64,000 nucleotides of DNA from Microbulbifer mangrovi (GTDB lineage: Bacteria; Pseudomonadota; Gammaproteobacteria; Pseudomonadales; Cellvibrionaceae): assembly GCF_002009015.1 (NCBI RefSeq), contig NZ_LZDE01000343.1, forward strand, positions 26,098 to 90,097. Reading direction: 5' to 3'. The notes below the pieces were generated by a model. That model was not told the origin of the DNA. It worked only from the letters and a program-made list of their open reading frames with translations, and did not search any database. This document shows positions 9,002 through 17,755 of the stretch, piece after piece. The stretch's first letter is position 1, and every line of letters starts with the position of its first letter. The translations under genes and the position numbers were made by a program.

Positions 9002-9409
9002 TTACTTGACCACCCGCAGAGAGGGCTTTTTGGATGGCTTTTTGAGCGTGGTTGGCGGGGTCGGCTCCGGCGGTTCCGGCGTTTCTTCCGGTTCGAATAC
9101 CATACCCTGCCCGTTTTCCCGGGCATAGATGCCAACTACCGCCCCTACCGGCACCTGGATGTCGGTAGGTACACCGCCGAAGCGCGCGTTGAAGCGGATA
9201 GCATAGTTGTCCATGGTCAGTCCCATCACCGCGGTTTCAGAGACATTCAGGACAATCTGCCCATCTTCATTCACGTGCTGCTGGGGAACCAGCACACCGT
9301 TCATATGGGTGTCCACCAACAGGTACGGGGTGCACTTGTTGTCGGTAATCCACTCATAGAACGCCCGCAACAGATAGGGGCGATTCGGGGTCATCGGCGG
9401 CTTATTCAA
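9002..9409 (-). CDS. sspB: ClpXP protease specificity-enhancing factor SspB
   Basis: SspB tethers ssrA-tagged proteins to ClpXP. The 135-aa protein has the diagnostic TPNRPYLLRAFYEWITDN near its N-terminus and a proline-rich, acidic linker ending in a short conserved tail (KKPSLRVVK), the part known to dock on ClpX. The TTG at 9409 is favoured: GAGGTG lies 4 bases upstream, overlapping the sspA stop codon, which implies translational coupling. An ATG at 9394 has no ribosome binding site. Paired with sspA as in nearly all gammaproteobacteria. Confidence 0.92.
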   Translation of the reverse strand: MNKPPMTPNRPYLLRAFYEWITDNKCTPYLLVDTHMNGVLVPQQHVNEDGQIVLNVSETAVMGLTMDNYAIRFNARFGGVPTDIQVPVGAVVGIYARENGQGMVFEPEETPEPPEPTPPTTLKKPSKKPSLRVVK

Positions 9410-9417
9410 TCAGCACC

Positions 9418-10047
9418 TCAAGAGCGCATTTCGCGCTCAAATTCGGTCAGACTCTGCTGGAATGCTTCCCGTGCGAACAGGCGATCCATGTAGTCCAACA
9501 GCGGCTTGGCCTGTTTGGTCTTGGGCAGCGCGATTTCCAGCTGGTCCAGACGCCACAACAGGGGGGCCATACAGCAGTCCACCAGCGAGAACTCCTCGTT
9601 AAAGAAGTACGGCAGGTCGGTAAACATCGGCGCAATGCCCACCAGGCTGTCGCGAAGCTCTTTGCGAGCGGCAGCCACATCTTTGCCGCCGGCGAGGATC
9701 TTGTCTACCAGCGGACACCAGTCGCGCTCGATACGATGCATGATCTGACGGCTCTGCGCACGAGCTACCGGGTAAACCGGCAGTAGCGGCGGATGCGGGA
9801 AGCGCTCGTCCAGATACTCCATCATCACCTTGGTTTCGAACAGCACCAGATCGCGATCCACCAGGGTGGGCAGAGAGTTGTACGGGTTGAGGTCTGCGAG
9901 CTCCGACGGCTTGTCGTCTGGATCTACATCAATGATATCAACGGAAACACCTTTCTCCGCCAGGACGATACGCACCCGGTGGCTAAAGTGACAACGACCA
10001 TCGGAAAAGAAGGTCATGGAGGAGCGCTTGTTAGTGGGCACACCCAT
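9418..10047 (-). CDS. sspA: stringent starvation protein A (SspA)
   Basis: A 209-aa glutathione-S-transferase-fold protein that binds RNA polymerase and alters promoter use during starvation. The N-terminal thioredoxin-like half is seen in [20 protein letters not shown] and the helical half contains [19 protein letters not shown]. It does not carry the catalytic residue expected of an active transferase, as usual for SspA. It heads sspA-sspB, downstream of the bc1 genes, the arrangement known from Pseudomonas. Confidence 0.93.
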   Translation of the reverse strand: MGVPTNKRSSMTFFSDGRCHFSHRVRIVLAEKGVSVDIIDVDPDDKPSELADLNPYNSLPTLVDRDLVLFETKVMMEYLDERFPHPPLLPVYPVARAQSRQIMHRIERDWCPLVDKILAGGKDVAAARKELRDSLVGIAPMFTDLPYFFNEEFSLVDCCMAPLLWRLDQLEIALPKTKQAKPLLDYMDRLFAREAFQQSLTEFEREMRS

Positions 10048-10168
10048 TGTGGAACTACCTCAATCTACCGGCCGGTGTTAATCCGACCTTTTTCAAAACG
10101 GAAACCGGGCGGCTGGGCTGAACCGGAAAACCGGCCGCCCACCACCCGGAAAAACTGCTGGCTATCGC

Positions 10169-12370
10169 TTAGTGGTGAATATCTTTCCAGTATTCGCGAT
10201 TCAGCAGCCAGGCAAAGATAAAGAACACCAGAATGAACGCCAGCACATAGAAGCCGATACGTTTGCGGGATTCCGCCATAGGTTCCGCAACGTATTCCAT
10301 GAAGTTCACCAGGTCGTACACCGCCTGATCGTACTCCACGTCGTCCATGGAGCCCTTCACCTTGTTGACCTTCAGGCTACCGCAGTTGGCATCCATGATC
10401 GGGTTACCCAACTCATCGCGCACCACCTTGCCGTGATCGCGCTTGGGACCGGGTGCACATTCAGGCAGACCCTGGAGCTCCATCAGCACGTGCGGCATGC
10501 CCACATTGGGAAACACCTTGTTGTTCACCCCGGTCGGACGGCTTTCGTCCTTGTAGAAGCTTCGCAGGTAAGTGTAAAGCCATTCAGGAGAGCGTGCGCG
10601 TGCAACCAGGGTCAGGTCCGGGGGCGCGGCACCAAACCACACCTTGGAGTCATCCGGGCGCATGGAGATTTCCATCAGGTCGCCGATTTTGTCGTCGCCC
10701 AGCACCAGATTCTGCAGCATCAACTCATTCGGGATATCCAGATCGGTAGCGACACGCTCCCAGCGGGAGAAGTTCGCACTGTGACAACCCATGCAGTAGT
10801 TGACGAAATACTTGGCGCCGCGCTGCAGGGAGGGTTTGTCAGCCAGATCGATGTTGATGTGGTCCAACTCAACAGAGCTCTCCGCACCTACCGCCTTGAT
10901 CGGCACAAACGCCAGCAGCGCAACAGTGATAAAGCCACCCACCAACAGAATGAAGGACTTGCTGCCAGACGGACTGGTAACACGAGCCGGCTCCGGATGC
11001 ACTGCATCGCGGTTGGTCAGCCACGGAAGTACCGCGAAGAAGACTGCAAACAACAGCGATACTGCGCAGACAAACAGGCTCGCTTTCCAGTTGACCAGGG
11101 CCATCCACAGGAACATGAAGGCGAAGGCACCGCTGACGATCCAGGACGCCAACCCTTTACGGGTGGTCGGATTGGTCCAGATCGGCATGGTTACAAAGAA
11201 CGCGAAGTAGAACAGGGTCGCTACCTGCGCCAGGAAATTACGTCCGGGGGTCGGAGACTTCACACCCAGATAGCCCAGGATGATGAACACCGCGGCAAAC
11301 ACCAGCAGCAGGACTTTCGGCAGAATACCCTTGTAGCGGATGGACCTTACCGGGCTCTTGTCGAGCCAGGGCAATACAAACAGGACCGCAATGGCCGCAC
11401 CCATGGCCACCAGGCCGAGGAACTTGGCAGTCAGCGGACCGATGTCCATGGTCACTGCACGCAGCACAGCGTAGAACGGCGTGAAGTACCATACCGGGGC
11501 AATGTGTTCCGGCGTCTTCAGCGGGTTCGCCTCTTCAAAGTTGGCGTATTCGAGGAAGAAACCGCCCATTTCCGGGAAGAAGAACACCACCACACAGAAT
11601 GCGAACAGGAATACCGCAATACCAACCAGGTCGTGCACGGTGTAGTACGGATGGAAGGCAACGCCGTCCAGCGGCACGCCGTTTTCATCTTTGTTCTTTT
11701 TAATCTCGATGCCGTCCGGGTTGTTGGAACCCACTTCGTGCAGCGCCAGGATGTGCAGCACAACCAGCAGCACCAGTACCAGCGGCAGCGCAATCACGTG
11801 CAAAGAGAAGAAGCGTGTCAGGGTAATACCGGAGATCAGGTAGTCACCGCGAATCCACTGCACCAGGTCTTCACCGATACCGGGAATAGCGCCAAACAGG
11901 GATACGATCACCTGTGCCCCCCAGTAGGACATCTGGCCCCACGGCAGCACGTACCCCATGAAGGCTTCCGCCATCAGGACCAGATAGATACACATGCCGA
12001 AGATCCACACCAGCTCACGCGGCGGCTTGTAAGAGCCGTACATCAGGCCGCGGAACATATGCAGGTAGACCACCACGAAAAACGCCGAGGCGCCGGTGGA
12101 GTGCAGGTAGCGGATAATCCACCCCATTTCGACATCACGCATGATGTATTCAACGGAGGCGAAGGCCCCTTCCGCGGAAGGGTTGTAGCTCATGACCAGC
12201 CAGATACCGGTCAGCAGCTGGTTCACCAGTACCAGCATCGACAGTACGCCGAAGAAGTACCAGAGGTTGAAGTTCTTGGGCGCGTAATACTTGCCCATGT
12301 GGGTATCCCACGCGCGGTAGATCGGCAGGCGCTGATCGACCCAATCACCCAATGCGGTTAACCAGTTCAT
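10169..12370 (-). CDS. fused cytochrome b / cytochrome c1 of the bc1 complex
   Basis: One 733-aa frame encodes both membrane haem subunits of ubiquinol:cytochrome c reductase. Residues 1 to about 410 are cytochrome b: haem-ligating His in YLHSTGASAFFVVVYLH and in FFSLHVIALPL, and the Qo motif as PVWY near 293, the variant known from gammaproteobacteria. Residues about 410-510 hold two extra membrane helices, then an ARVTS segment like a normal cytochrome b C-terminus, then a signal-peptide-like helix ending AVGA. From about 510 comes cytochrome c1: haem site CMGCH (Cys525), probable axial Met in NVGMPH, C-terminal anchor. Bradyrhizobium FbcH is a known fused precursor cleaved after synthesis; the same is likely here. 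Overlaps petA by 4 bases. Confidence 0.9.
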   Translation of the reverse strand: MNWLTALGDWVDQRLPIYRAWDTHMGKYYAPKNFNLWYFFGVLSMLVLVNQLLTGIWLVMSYNPSAEGAFASVEYIMRDVEMGWIIRYLHSTGASAFFVVVYLHMFRGLMYGSYKPPRELVWIFGMCIYLVLMAEAFMGYVLPWGQMSYWGAQVIVSLFGAIPGIGEDLVQWIRGDYLISGITLTRFFSLHVIALPLVLVLLVVLHILALHEVGSNNPDGIEIKKNKDENGVPLDGVAFHPYYTVHDLVGIAVFLFAFCVVVFFFPEMGGFFLEYANFEEANPLKTPEHIAPVWYFTPFYAVLRAVTMDIGPLTAKFLGLVAMGAAIAVLFVLPWLDKSPVRSIRYKGILPKVLLLVFAAVFIILGYLGVKSPTPGRNFLAQVATLFYFAFFVTMPIWTNPTTRKGLASWIVSGAFAFMFLWMALVNWKASLFVCAVSLLFAVFFAVLPWLTNRDAVHPEPARVTSPSGSKSFILLVGGFITVALLAFVPIKAVGAESSVELDHINIDLADKPSLQRGAKYFVNYCMGCHSANFSRWERVATDLDIPNELMLQNLVLGDDKIGDLMEISMRPDDSKVWFGAAPPDLTLVARARSPEWLYTYLRSFYKDESRPTGVNNKVFPNVGMPHVLMELQGLPECAPGPKRDHGKVVRDELGNPIMDANCGSLKVNKVKGSMDDVEYDQAVYDLVNFMEYVAEPMAESRKRIGFYVLAFILVFFIFAWLLNREYWKDIHH

Positions 12371-12966
12371 ACGGCGCCCTCCTGATCCACACCAATTACG
12401 ATGACGTCGTCACTTTCATAGGAGTACGGCGGTACATCCAGGTTGGTCGGCGCAGGAACGCCCTTGTACACACGGCCGGCCAAATCGTATTTGGAACCGT
12501 GACAGGGGCAGAAGAAACCGCCCATCCACTCGCTGCCACCGAGGTCTGCAGCACCCACTTCCGGGCGGTACATCGGTGCGCAACCCAGGTGGGTACAGAG
12601 ACCGACCAGAACCAGAGTCTGGGCCTTGATGGCACGATTTTCAGGATCGACGTAAGCAGGCTGATTGGATTCAGCTGACTGGGGATCGCGCAGCAGCGGA
12701 TCCACTTTGACGAGGTTATCCAGGGACTCCTGGGTCCGGCGCACCACGTACACCGGCTTGCCGCGCCACTCGACGGTGACCATCTGGCCCGGCTCCAGTT
12801 TGCTGATATTGTATTTGACTGGCGCGCCGGCGGCTTTTGCCTTGGCGCTCGGATTCCAGGAGGCGACAAAAGGTACAGCGACCCCAACCGCGCCAGCACC
12901 ACCTACAACTGAGGTGGCAGCGGTCAGAAATCTGCGACGCCCCACATTTACACCGTCATCACTCAT
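12367..12966 (-). CDS. petA: ubiquinol-cytochrome c reductase iron-sulfur (Rieske) subunit
   Basis: The 199-aa Rieske protein carries the [2Fe-2S] cluster that takes electrons from ubiquinol at the Qo site of the bc1 complex. A twin-arginine signal-anchor is evident (GRRRFLTAATSVVGGAG, residues about 9-25), and the cluster motifs are CTHLGC and CPCHGS. The last four bases overlap the start of the fused cytochrome b/c1 gene (ATGA type), so the genes are translationally coupled and petA is first in the operon. Confidence 0.96.
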   Translation of the reverse strand: MSDDGVNVGRRRFLTAATSVVGGAGAVGVAVPFVASWNPSAKAKAAGAPVKYNISKLEPGQMVTVEWRGKPVYVVRRTQESLDNLVKVDPLLRDPQSAESNQPAYVDPENRAIKAQTLVLVGLCTHLGCAPMYRPEVGAADLGGSEWMGGFFCPCHGSKYDLAGRVYKGVPAPTNLDVPPYSYESDDVIVIGVDQEGAV

Positions 12967-13467
12967 GACGTAGTTCTCCCATCACAGCGCCCCGCATAAC
13001 CTGCATCAACGCAAGCCCGAGGCTGACTGGCCCAAACCCAAAAATTCCGGAAACCTTCTGCGATAAATCTGTCTGGCCAGCATGTGCGGTGACTCAGGGT
13101 AACCCGCAAATGGCAGCGACGGTGCAGCCCCAACGGTTCAATACCAGAGAGAACAGAGCACCCGCACAGCGGCAATCGAGCTACCACTGCAAATCAGAGA
13201 CTTAAATCAGAAACTCCCCTACAACTGGCCCGCTCGCTTGACCATAGAACAAAGTAGCCAAACCCCAAGTGCAAGCGGATAGAAATTCGCGCAATGTTAA
13301 AGAAAATGCCAAACCTATACAAGGCGAAACCGGAAGGGAACACCGGCAACCTCGCGGCGAACTGGCGGCATTTTAAACAAACAAGACCTGCAGCACAGTG
13401 CGCGGAAAGCCCTGCAGGCAAAAAAAAGCCCGGCATTTGCCGGGCCCAAAAATAAAGTAATTCTCGC
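12967..13467. other. intergenic region upstream of petA
   Basis: A 501-base stretch between the end of rpsI and the start of petA. It contains the rpsI terminator at its right end; the remainder must hold the petA promoter, but I see no promoter with convincing hexamers and correct spacing. The short open frames here have no recognisable composition and overlap rpsI out of frame. Confidence 0.6.
13421..13445 (-). terminator. intrinsic terminator of rplM-rpsI
   Basis: On the minus strand GCCCGGC/GCCGGGC (arms 13439-13445 and 13428-13434) with loop AAAT is followed by seven T residues (13427-13421). It lies about 20 bases after the rpsI stop. Confidence 0.88.
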
Positions 13468-13860
13468 TTAACGCTTGGAGAATTGCGGCTTCTTACGCGC
13501 TTTGCGCAGACCGACTTTCTTACGTTCAACAGCACGCGCATCGCGAGTCACGTAACCGGCTGCACGCAGCGGCTGACGCAGGGACTCATCGTACTGCATC
13601 AGAGCGCGGGTCAGGCCGTGACGGATAGCACCCGCCTGACCGAAGGAACCGCCGCCCTTCACAGTAACATTGATGTCAAATTTTTCGACCATATCGACCA
13701 TTTCCAGCGGCTGACGCACGATCATGCGCGCCACTTCGCGGCCGAAGTATTCGTCCAGGGTACGACCGTTTACGCTGATTTTGCCTTCACCCTGCTGAAT
13801 GAATACACGAGCAGTGGAGGTCTTGCGACGGCCGGTACCGTAATATTGAGTTGTTGCCAT
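13468..13860 (-). CDS. rpsI: 30S ribosomal protein S9
   Basis: A 130-aa S9 protein, whose extended C-terminal tail reaches the P-site tRNA in the 30S subunit. The translation has [15 protein letters not shown] at the N-terminus, [20 protein letters not shown] in the middle and the highly basic tail ending KPQFSKR, as in all S9 proteins. It follows rplM by 15 bases in the universal L13-S9 pair. Confidence 0.98.
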   Translation of the reverse strand: MATTQYYGTGRRKTSTARVFIQQGEGKISVNGRTLDEYFGREVARMIVRQPLEMVDMVEKFDINVTVKGGGSFGQAGAIRHGLTRALMQYDESLRQPLRAAGYVTRDARAVERKKVGLRKARKKPQFSKR

Positions 13861-13875
13861 GAGAATGCTTTCCGT

Positions 13876-14304
13876 TTAGATCGACAGTTCAATCGGCTGC
13901 TGCGCCGCATGAGGATGTTCGCTACCCTTGTACACCTTCAGTTTCTTGAACATGGCGCGACCCAGAGGGCCTTTCGGGAGCATGCCTTTAACCGCACTTT
14001 GGATAGTGCGCTCAGGCGCCTTGTCGATCAGCTTCTCAAAGCTGATGGATTTCAGACCACCAGGGTAGCCGGAGTGGCTGTGGTAGATCTTGTCTTTGGC
14101 CTTGTTGCCGGTCACGCGGACCTTCTCGGCGTTGATCACAACGATGTAATCGCCGGTGTCCACGTGGGGCGTGTATTCAGGCTTGTGCTTGCCGCGCAGG
14201 CGGTGAGCGATCTCGGCGGAAATACGGCCGAGAGTCTTATCCGCAGCGTCAACAATGTACCAGTCGCGAGTTACCGCTTCCGGCTTGGCACTGTAAGTCT
14301 TCAT
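13876..14304 (-). CDS. rplM: 50S ribosomal protein L13
   Basis: L13 is an early-assembling 50S protein. The ATG at 14304 gives [20 protein letters not shown] and exactly 142 aa, the standard length; an open frame reaching to 14397 adds residues not seen in the family. Motifs [24 protein letters not shown] and [10 protein letters not shown] are present. First gene of the rplM-rpsI operon; the 147 bases upstream to zapE should hold its promoter. Confidence 0.97.
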   Translation of the reverse strand: MKTYSAKPEAVTRDWYIVDAADKTLGRISAEIAHRLRGKHKPEYTPHVDTGDYIVVINAEKVRVTGNKAKDKIYHSHSGYPGGLKSISFEKLIDKAPERTIQSAVKGMLPKGPLGRAMFKKLKVYKGSEHPHAAQQPIELSI

Positions 14305-14451
14305 GTTATAAAACACCTGTATGTGGCCCCGGAAATGGAGCCGTCCCACGAAAAGAGCGCGAATACTACATAAGCGCTCAGGGCATTTCAAGCCCAAATT
14401 TGACCATTATGTGACCAGCGGGAACCGTCAACTCCCGGAGCCCGCTCCACC

Positions 14452-15591
14452 CTATTCCGGACGGTGGGGCCGCGCCAGATACTCTCGCGACTGCATTTCC
14501 TGCAAGCGGCTGATGGTTCGATCAAACTCGAAGCGCAGCTGCCTCCCTCCATATAGGGACTCGATCGGCTCCGCTGCAGACACCACAAGTTTGACGCAGC
14601 GGTCATAGAACTCGTCGATCAGATTGATAAAACGGCGCGCCTGACTCTCCATGCGCCCATCCATTTGTGGAACGTTGGCCAGTAGCACTGTGTGAAACTC
14701 GCGCGCCAGCTCGATGTAATCATTCTGGGAGCGCGGACCGTCGCACAGTTCGGTGAACTCGAACCAGGCGACGTCGTCGGCAACCCGGTTGGCGACAATC
14801 GGACGCCCTTCGATATCCAGCGAAACCCGCTCCCGCACTTCACAACCCTCCACCATCAGACTGGCAAAGGATCGCTTCAGGCTCTCATCAGCCTCTTTGT
14901 CCAGCGGGGCGTGGTAGAGCTCCGCCATTTCCAGCGCCCGCAAGCGGTAATCGACCCCGTTGTCCACATTGACAACTTTGGTGTGTTCCAGCAGCAGATC
15001 GATGGCCGGCAGGAAGCGGGCACGCTGCAAGCCATCCTTATATAGACCTTCGGGAATAATATTGGAGGTAGCCACCAGGGTAACGCCGCGGTCGAACAGC
15101 GCCTGCAACAGATTGGCGAGAATCATTGCATCGGTAATATCGGACACAAAGAACTCATCGAAACACAGCACCCGCGCGCGCTCGGCGATCCGATCCGCAA
15201 CTTTGTCCAGCGGGTTCTTTTCCCCCGCCAGGGATTTCAGCTGGCGATGGACATCGCGCATAAATCGATGGAAATGCGTGCGCTGCTTGCGCGCAAACGG
15301 CAGCGCCTCAAAAAAAGCATCCATCAGGTAGGTTTTGCCGCGCCCCACTCCACCCCAGAAATACAGCCCCTTCTCCGGACGACTGTCGCGTTTCCACAAA
15401 CGGCGCAGGCGACCGACTACGCCGCTACTCGCCCCCTGAACTGTCAGCAGGCGCTCATACAGATCCTGCAATTCTTCCACTGCCGCGCGCTGAGCCGGGT
15501 CCTCGACAAAATCCGGCCGCTGCAGGTCGCGCTGGTAACGCTCCATGGGCGTCAGGTGCGCAGGCTCGTACGGGTGCTGTTCCGTGACCAT
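14452..15591 (-). CDS. zapE: cell division protein ZapE (AFG1-like ATPase)
   Basis: ZapE is a cytoplasmic ATPase that associates with the constricting Z-ring. The 379-aa protein has Walker A GGVGRGKTYLMD at residues about 79-90, Walker B VLCFDEFFVSD near 140, sensor-like TSNIIPEGLYKDGLQR near 185 and the AFG1 C-terminal phrase LCDGPRSQNDYIELAREFHT. Length is normal. The gene lies upstream of rplM and divergent from zapG, as in E. coli (yhcM/yhcB). Confidence 0.92.
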   Translation of the reverse strand: MVTEQHPYEPAHLTPMERYQRDLQRPDFVEDPAQRAAVEELQDLYERLLTVQGASSGVVGRLRRLWKRDSRPEKGLYFWGGVGRGKTYLMDAFFEALPFARKQRTHFHRFMRDVHRQLKSLAGEKNPLDKVADRIAERARVLCFDEFFVSDITDAMILANLLQALFDRGVTLVATSNIIPEGLYKDGLQRARFLPAIDLLLEHTKVVNVDNGVDYRLRALEMAELYHAPLDKEADESLKRSFASLMVEGCEVRERVSLDIEGRPIVANRVADDVAWFEFTELCDGPRSQNDYIELAREFHTVLLANVPQMDGRMESQARRFINLIDEFYDRCVKLVVSAAEPIESLYGGRQLRFEFDRTISRLQEMQSREYLARPHRPE

Positions 15592-15760
15592 TTATTCATT
15601 CAAACCGTTCGTAGAAACTGGCAACATTGCCGGAAAGGAGGCGGGGTCTCATAACCCCGAAGCCGCTTGAAAGGCCAGATACCGGCCCGATGGCGCGCAC
15701 TTTACCAAATCCGTCGCGCGTTGGCACAAACCCAAACCGGGCGCGCGCGGGGTAATTGCG

Positions 15761-15766
15761 TATAAT
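15761..15766 (+). promoter_or_regulatory. candidate -10 element of the zapG promoter
   Basis: A perfect TATAAT lies 55 bases upstream of the zapG GTG. No clear -35 hexamer is seen 16-18 bases before it, so the assignment rests on the -10 and position alone. Confidence 0.4.
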
Positions 15767-15820
15767 AGGGTCACCGTCATGGATGGCCGGTGCCACTATT
15801 TATCTTGAGGAGGAAGTAAC

Positions 15821-16300
15821 GTGCACTCAACTTCGGTTTTAATTCTGGTCGGCGTATTCGGCCTCGCTCTCGGAGCCCTACTGGCCTTTCTGGCCACCCG
15901 CAGCCGCCAGAACATCGACCGCACCCAGGAATTGGAACTGCGCCTGAAAGAAGCGAACACCAAGCTGGAAGACTTCCAGCTACAGGTGAACGAACACTTT
16001 GACCAGACGGCCCAATTGGTTCACAACCTGACCCAGAGCTACAAAGATGTTCACGAATATCTTGCCAATAGCGCCATGCGCCTTTCCAGTCAGGACATCG
16101 GCCGCCAGATGCTGGAGGCCGGCAGCGGCCAGCTGAGCGACAACGACGAAAACCTCAGTGTGCTCCCGCCGCGAGACTGGGCTCCGAAGGAACCGGGTGC
16201 CAAAGGCACCCTGTCCGAAGACTACGGACTGGAAAAAGAGGCCCGCGCGCCGTCGCCAGCAGTTACCCCGCCACCCACAGAGGACGCGGTCAACCGCTGA
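15821..16300 (+). CDS. zapG: ZapG (YhcB/DUF1043) cell-envelope protein
   Basis: A 159-aa inner-membrane protein with one N-terminal helix (residues about 5-25) and a coiled-coil cytoplasmic part (about 30-80). YhcB/ZapG links cell division and envelope synthesis in E. coli. Diagnostic stretch: NEHFDQTAQLVHNLTQSYKD followed by VHEYLANSA. The C-terminal 60 residues are acidic and proline-rich without structure. A strong GAGGAGGAAG ribosome binding site precedes the GTG start. Single-gene unit ended by a long hairpin. Confidence 0.9.
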   Translation: MHSTSVLILVGVFGLALGALLAFLATRSRQNIDRTQELELRLKEANTKLEDFQLQVNEHFDQTAQLVHNLTQSYKDVHEYLANSAMRLSSQDIGRQMLEAGSGQLSDNDENLSVLPPRDWAPKEPGAKGTLSEDYGLEKEARAPSPAVTPPPTEDAVNR

Positions 16301-16344
16301 GACACAAGCTCAGGCTGCCCCCCCACAAACGGGCTGCCCAGACT

Positions 16345-16389
16345 GCAGACACAAAAAAGGCGGGGTGACCCCGCCTTTTTTGTGTCTGC
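16345..16389. terminator. bidirectional terminator with perfect 21-bp arms
   Basis: Positions 16345-16365 and 16369-16389 are perfect complements around a TGA loop; the GGCGGGG/CCCCGCC core is flanked by six A and six T, so it can stop zapG (+) and sat (-). Confidence 0.92.
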
Positions 16390-16399
16390 TACCAGCGAA

Positions 16400-17590
16400 T
16401 TACAGGCTCTGGTAGTAGTCCATCAGGATCTGGGCCACTTCCGGGCGGGAGAATTCGGGGGGCGGTGCGATACCGTTACCCAGCATCTCGCGCACCTTGG
16501 TACCGGACAGCAGGATAAAGTCCTCTTTGGTGTGATCCGGCACATCGCGCATCATCACAACCCGATTCAGCTTCTTCGAGTAGGCGGTGTGGTCGGCACG
16601 GAAGATCTCGATCTCCAGCGCGCCCTCAGGCACCTTGTCATCGAAAACGGTCTGGGCATCAAACGCACCGTAGTAGTCACCTACGCCAGCGTGGTCGCGA
16701 CCAACAATCAGGTGGCTACAACCACAGTTCTGACGGAATACTGCGTGCAGTACCGCTTCGCGCGGACCAGCGTACAGCATGTCAAAACCGTAACCGGTAA
16801 CCATTACTGTGTTCTTGGGGAAGTAGTCTTCCACCATTTTGCGGATCGCAGCGTCGCGTACGTGTGCGGGGATATCGCCCGGCTTCAGCTGACCCAGCAG
16901 CATATGGATGAGCACACCATCTGCCTCTACCGCTTCCAGTGCCATCTTGCACAGTTCTTCGTGAGCGCGATGCATGGGGTTGCGGGTCTGGAAGGCAACA
17001 ACCTTGCTCCAGCCGTGCTCTACGAATTCATTGCGGATTTCTACCGCAGTGCGGAATGTATCCGGGAAGTCTGCCTGGAAGTAGCTGAAGTTCAGCACTT
17101 CGATCGGACCGGAAATCAGCTGGCGACCGGCACCCTTGAAAGTGGCCACACCCGGGTGGGCGTCGTCCAGGGTTCCGAACACGTGCTCGGCCATGGTGTT
17201 TATCTGCTCGTCGCTAACGGTTTCAATGGCTTCGACATCCATCACTGCCAGCACCGGGTTGCCCTCTACGTTGGGGTCGCGCAGTGCGATACGTTTGGCG
17301 CCGGCGATAGCGGAAGTATCTTCCACCATGTTCACCACCGGTACCGGCCAGAAGAGACCGTCTACGGTACGCAGGGACTCTGCAACACTCAGGGAGTCAG
17401 CCAGATTCATGTAGCCGTGCAGCGGGTTAAAGTAACCAGCACCCAGCATCACCGCATTGGCCGCGGCGGCGGAGCTGACCACGATGGACGGCAGGGATTC
17501 CGCCTCATGCATCAATTGATGGTGGCGCTCACTGTCGTAAACAAAGCGGGGCTGCAGCTCGACACTGCCGTGTGGGCGAACCAGGGACAT
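16400..17590 (-). CDS. sat: sulfate adenylyltransferase (monomeric-type ATP sulfurylase)
   Basis: Sat makes adenosine 5'-phosphosulfate from ATP and sulfate, the entry step of sulfate activation. The 396-aa protein has the nucleotide-binding QTRNPMHRAHE near residues 200-210, GRDHAGVGDYYGAFDAQ near 303-319 and the SGTKVREML segment near the C-terminus. No APS-kinase domain is attached. This is the single-subunit Sat family, not the CysD/CysN heterodimer that most gammaproteobacteria use. No cysC, cysH or sulfate transporter lies nearby. The stop is 11 bases beyond the shared terminator. Confidence 0.93.
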   Translation of the reverse strand: MSLVRPHGSVELQPRFVYDSERHHQLMHEAESLPSIVVSSAAAANAVMLGAGYFNPLHGYMNLADSLSVAESLRTVDGLFWPVPVVNMVEDTSAIAGAKRIALRDPNVEGNPVLAVMDVEAIETVSDEQINTMAEHVFGTLDDAHPGVATFKGAGRQLISGPIEVLNFSYFQADFPDTFRTAVEIRNEFVEHGWSKVVAFQTRNPMHRAHEELCKMALEAVEADGVLIHMLLGQLKPGDIPAHVRDAAIRKMVEDYFPKNTVMVTGYGFDMLYAGPREAVLHAVFRQNCGCSHLIVGRDHAGVGDYYGAFDAQTVFDDKVPEGALEIEIFRADHTAYSKKLNRVVMMRDVPDHTKEDFILLSGTKVREMLGNGIAPPPEFSRPEVAQILMDYYQSL

Positions 17591-17727
17591 TCGGAACTCC
17601 TGAGATTGGTTACAGATTATTGGATCGAATTTTTGAGCGCCACATTATACGGATTCCAGCGCTGGCACCAAGCGCCAACAGTGCTGCAGCTTAGAACGCT
17701 TGGTGAGGACACCAGAACTCAAAGACG

Positions 17728-17733
17728 TATAAT
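17728..17733 (+). promoter_or_regulatory. candidate -10 element of the degS promoter
   Basis: TATAAT overlaps an in-frame ATG at 17732, which argues that the ATG is upstream of the transcript start and that translation begins at the GTG at 17756. The best -35-like match (TTGGTG, 17700-17705) is too far upstream, so support is partial. Confidence 0.4.
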
Positions 17734-17755
17734 GGCTCCAAATCAAGGAGTCCCC

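Noticed and set aside
10172..12361. 729-codon plus-strand open frame
   Set aside because: Antisense to the cytochrome b/c1 gene; rich in His, Gln and Arg as expected of the complement of a membrane-protein gene, with no family motif.
16382..17755. Open frame on the plus strand running from 16382 into the degS gene, giving an apparent 838-aa protein
   Set aside because: The first 450 or so codons are antisense to sat and have no protein-like composition; sat on the minus strand has all catalytic motifs, and a ribosome binding site and -10 element mark the degS start at 17756.
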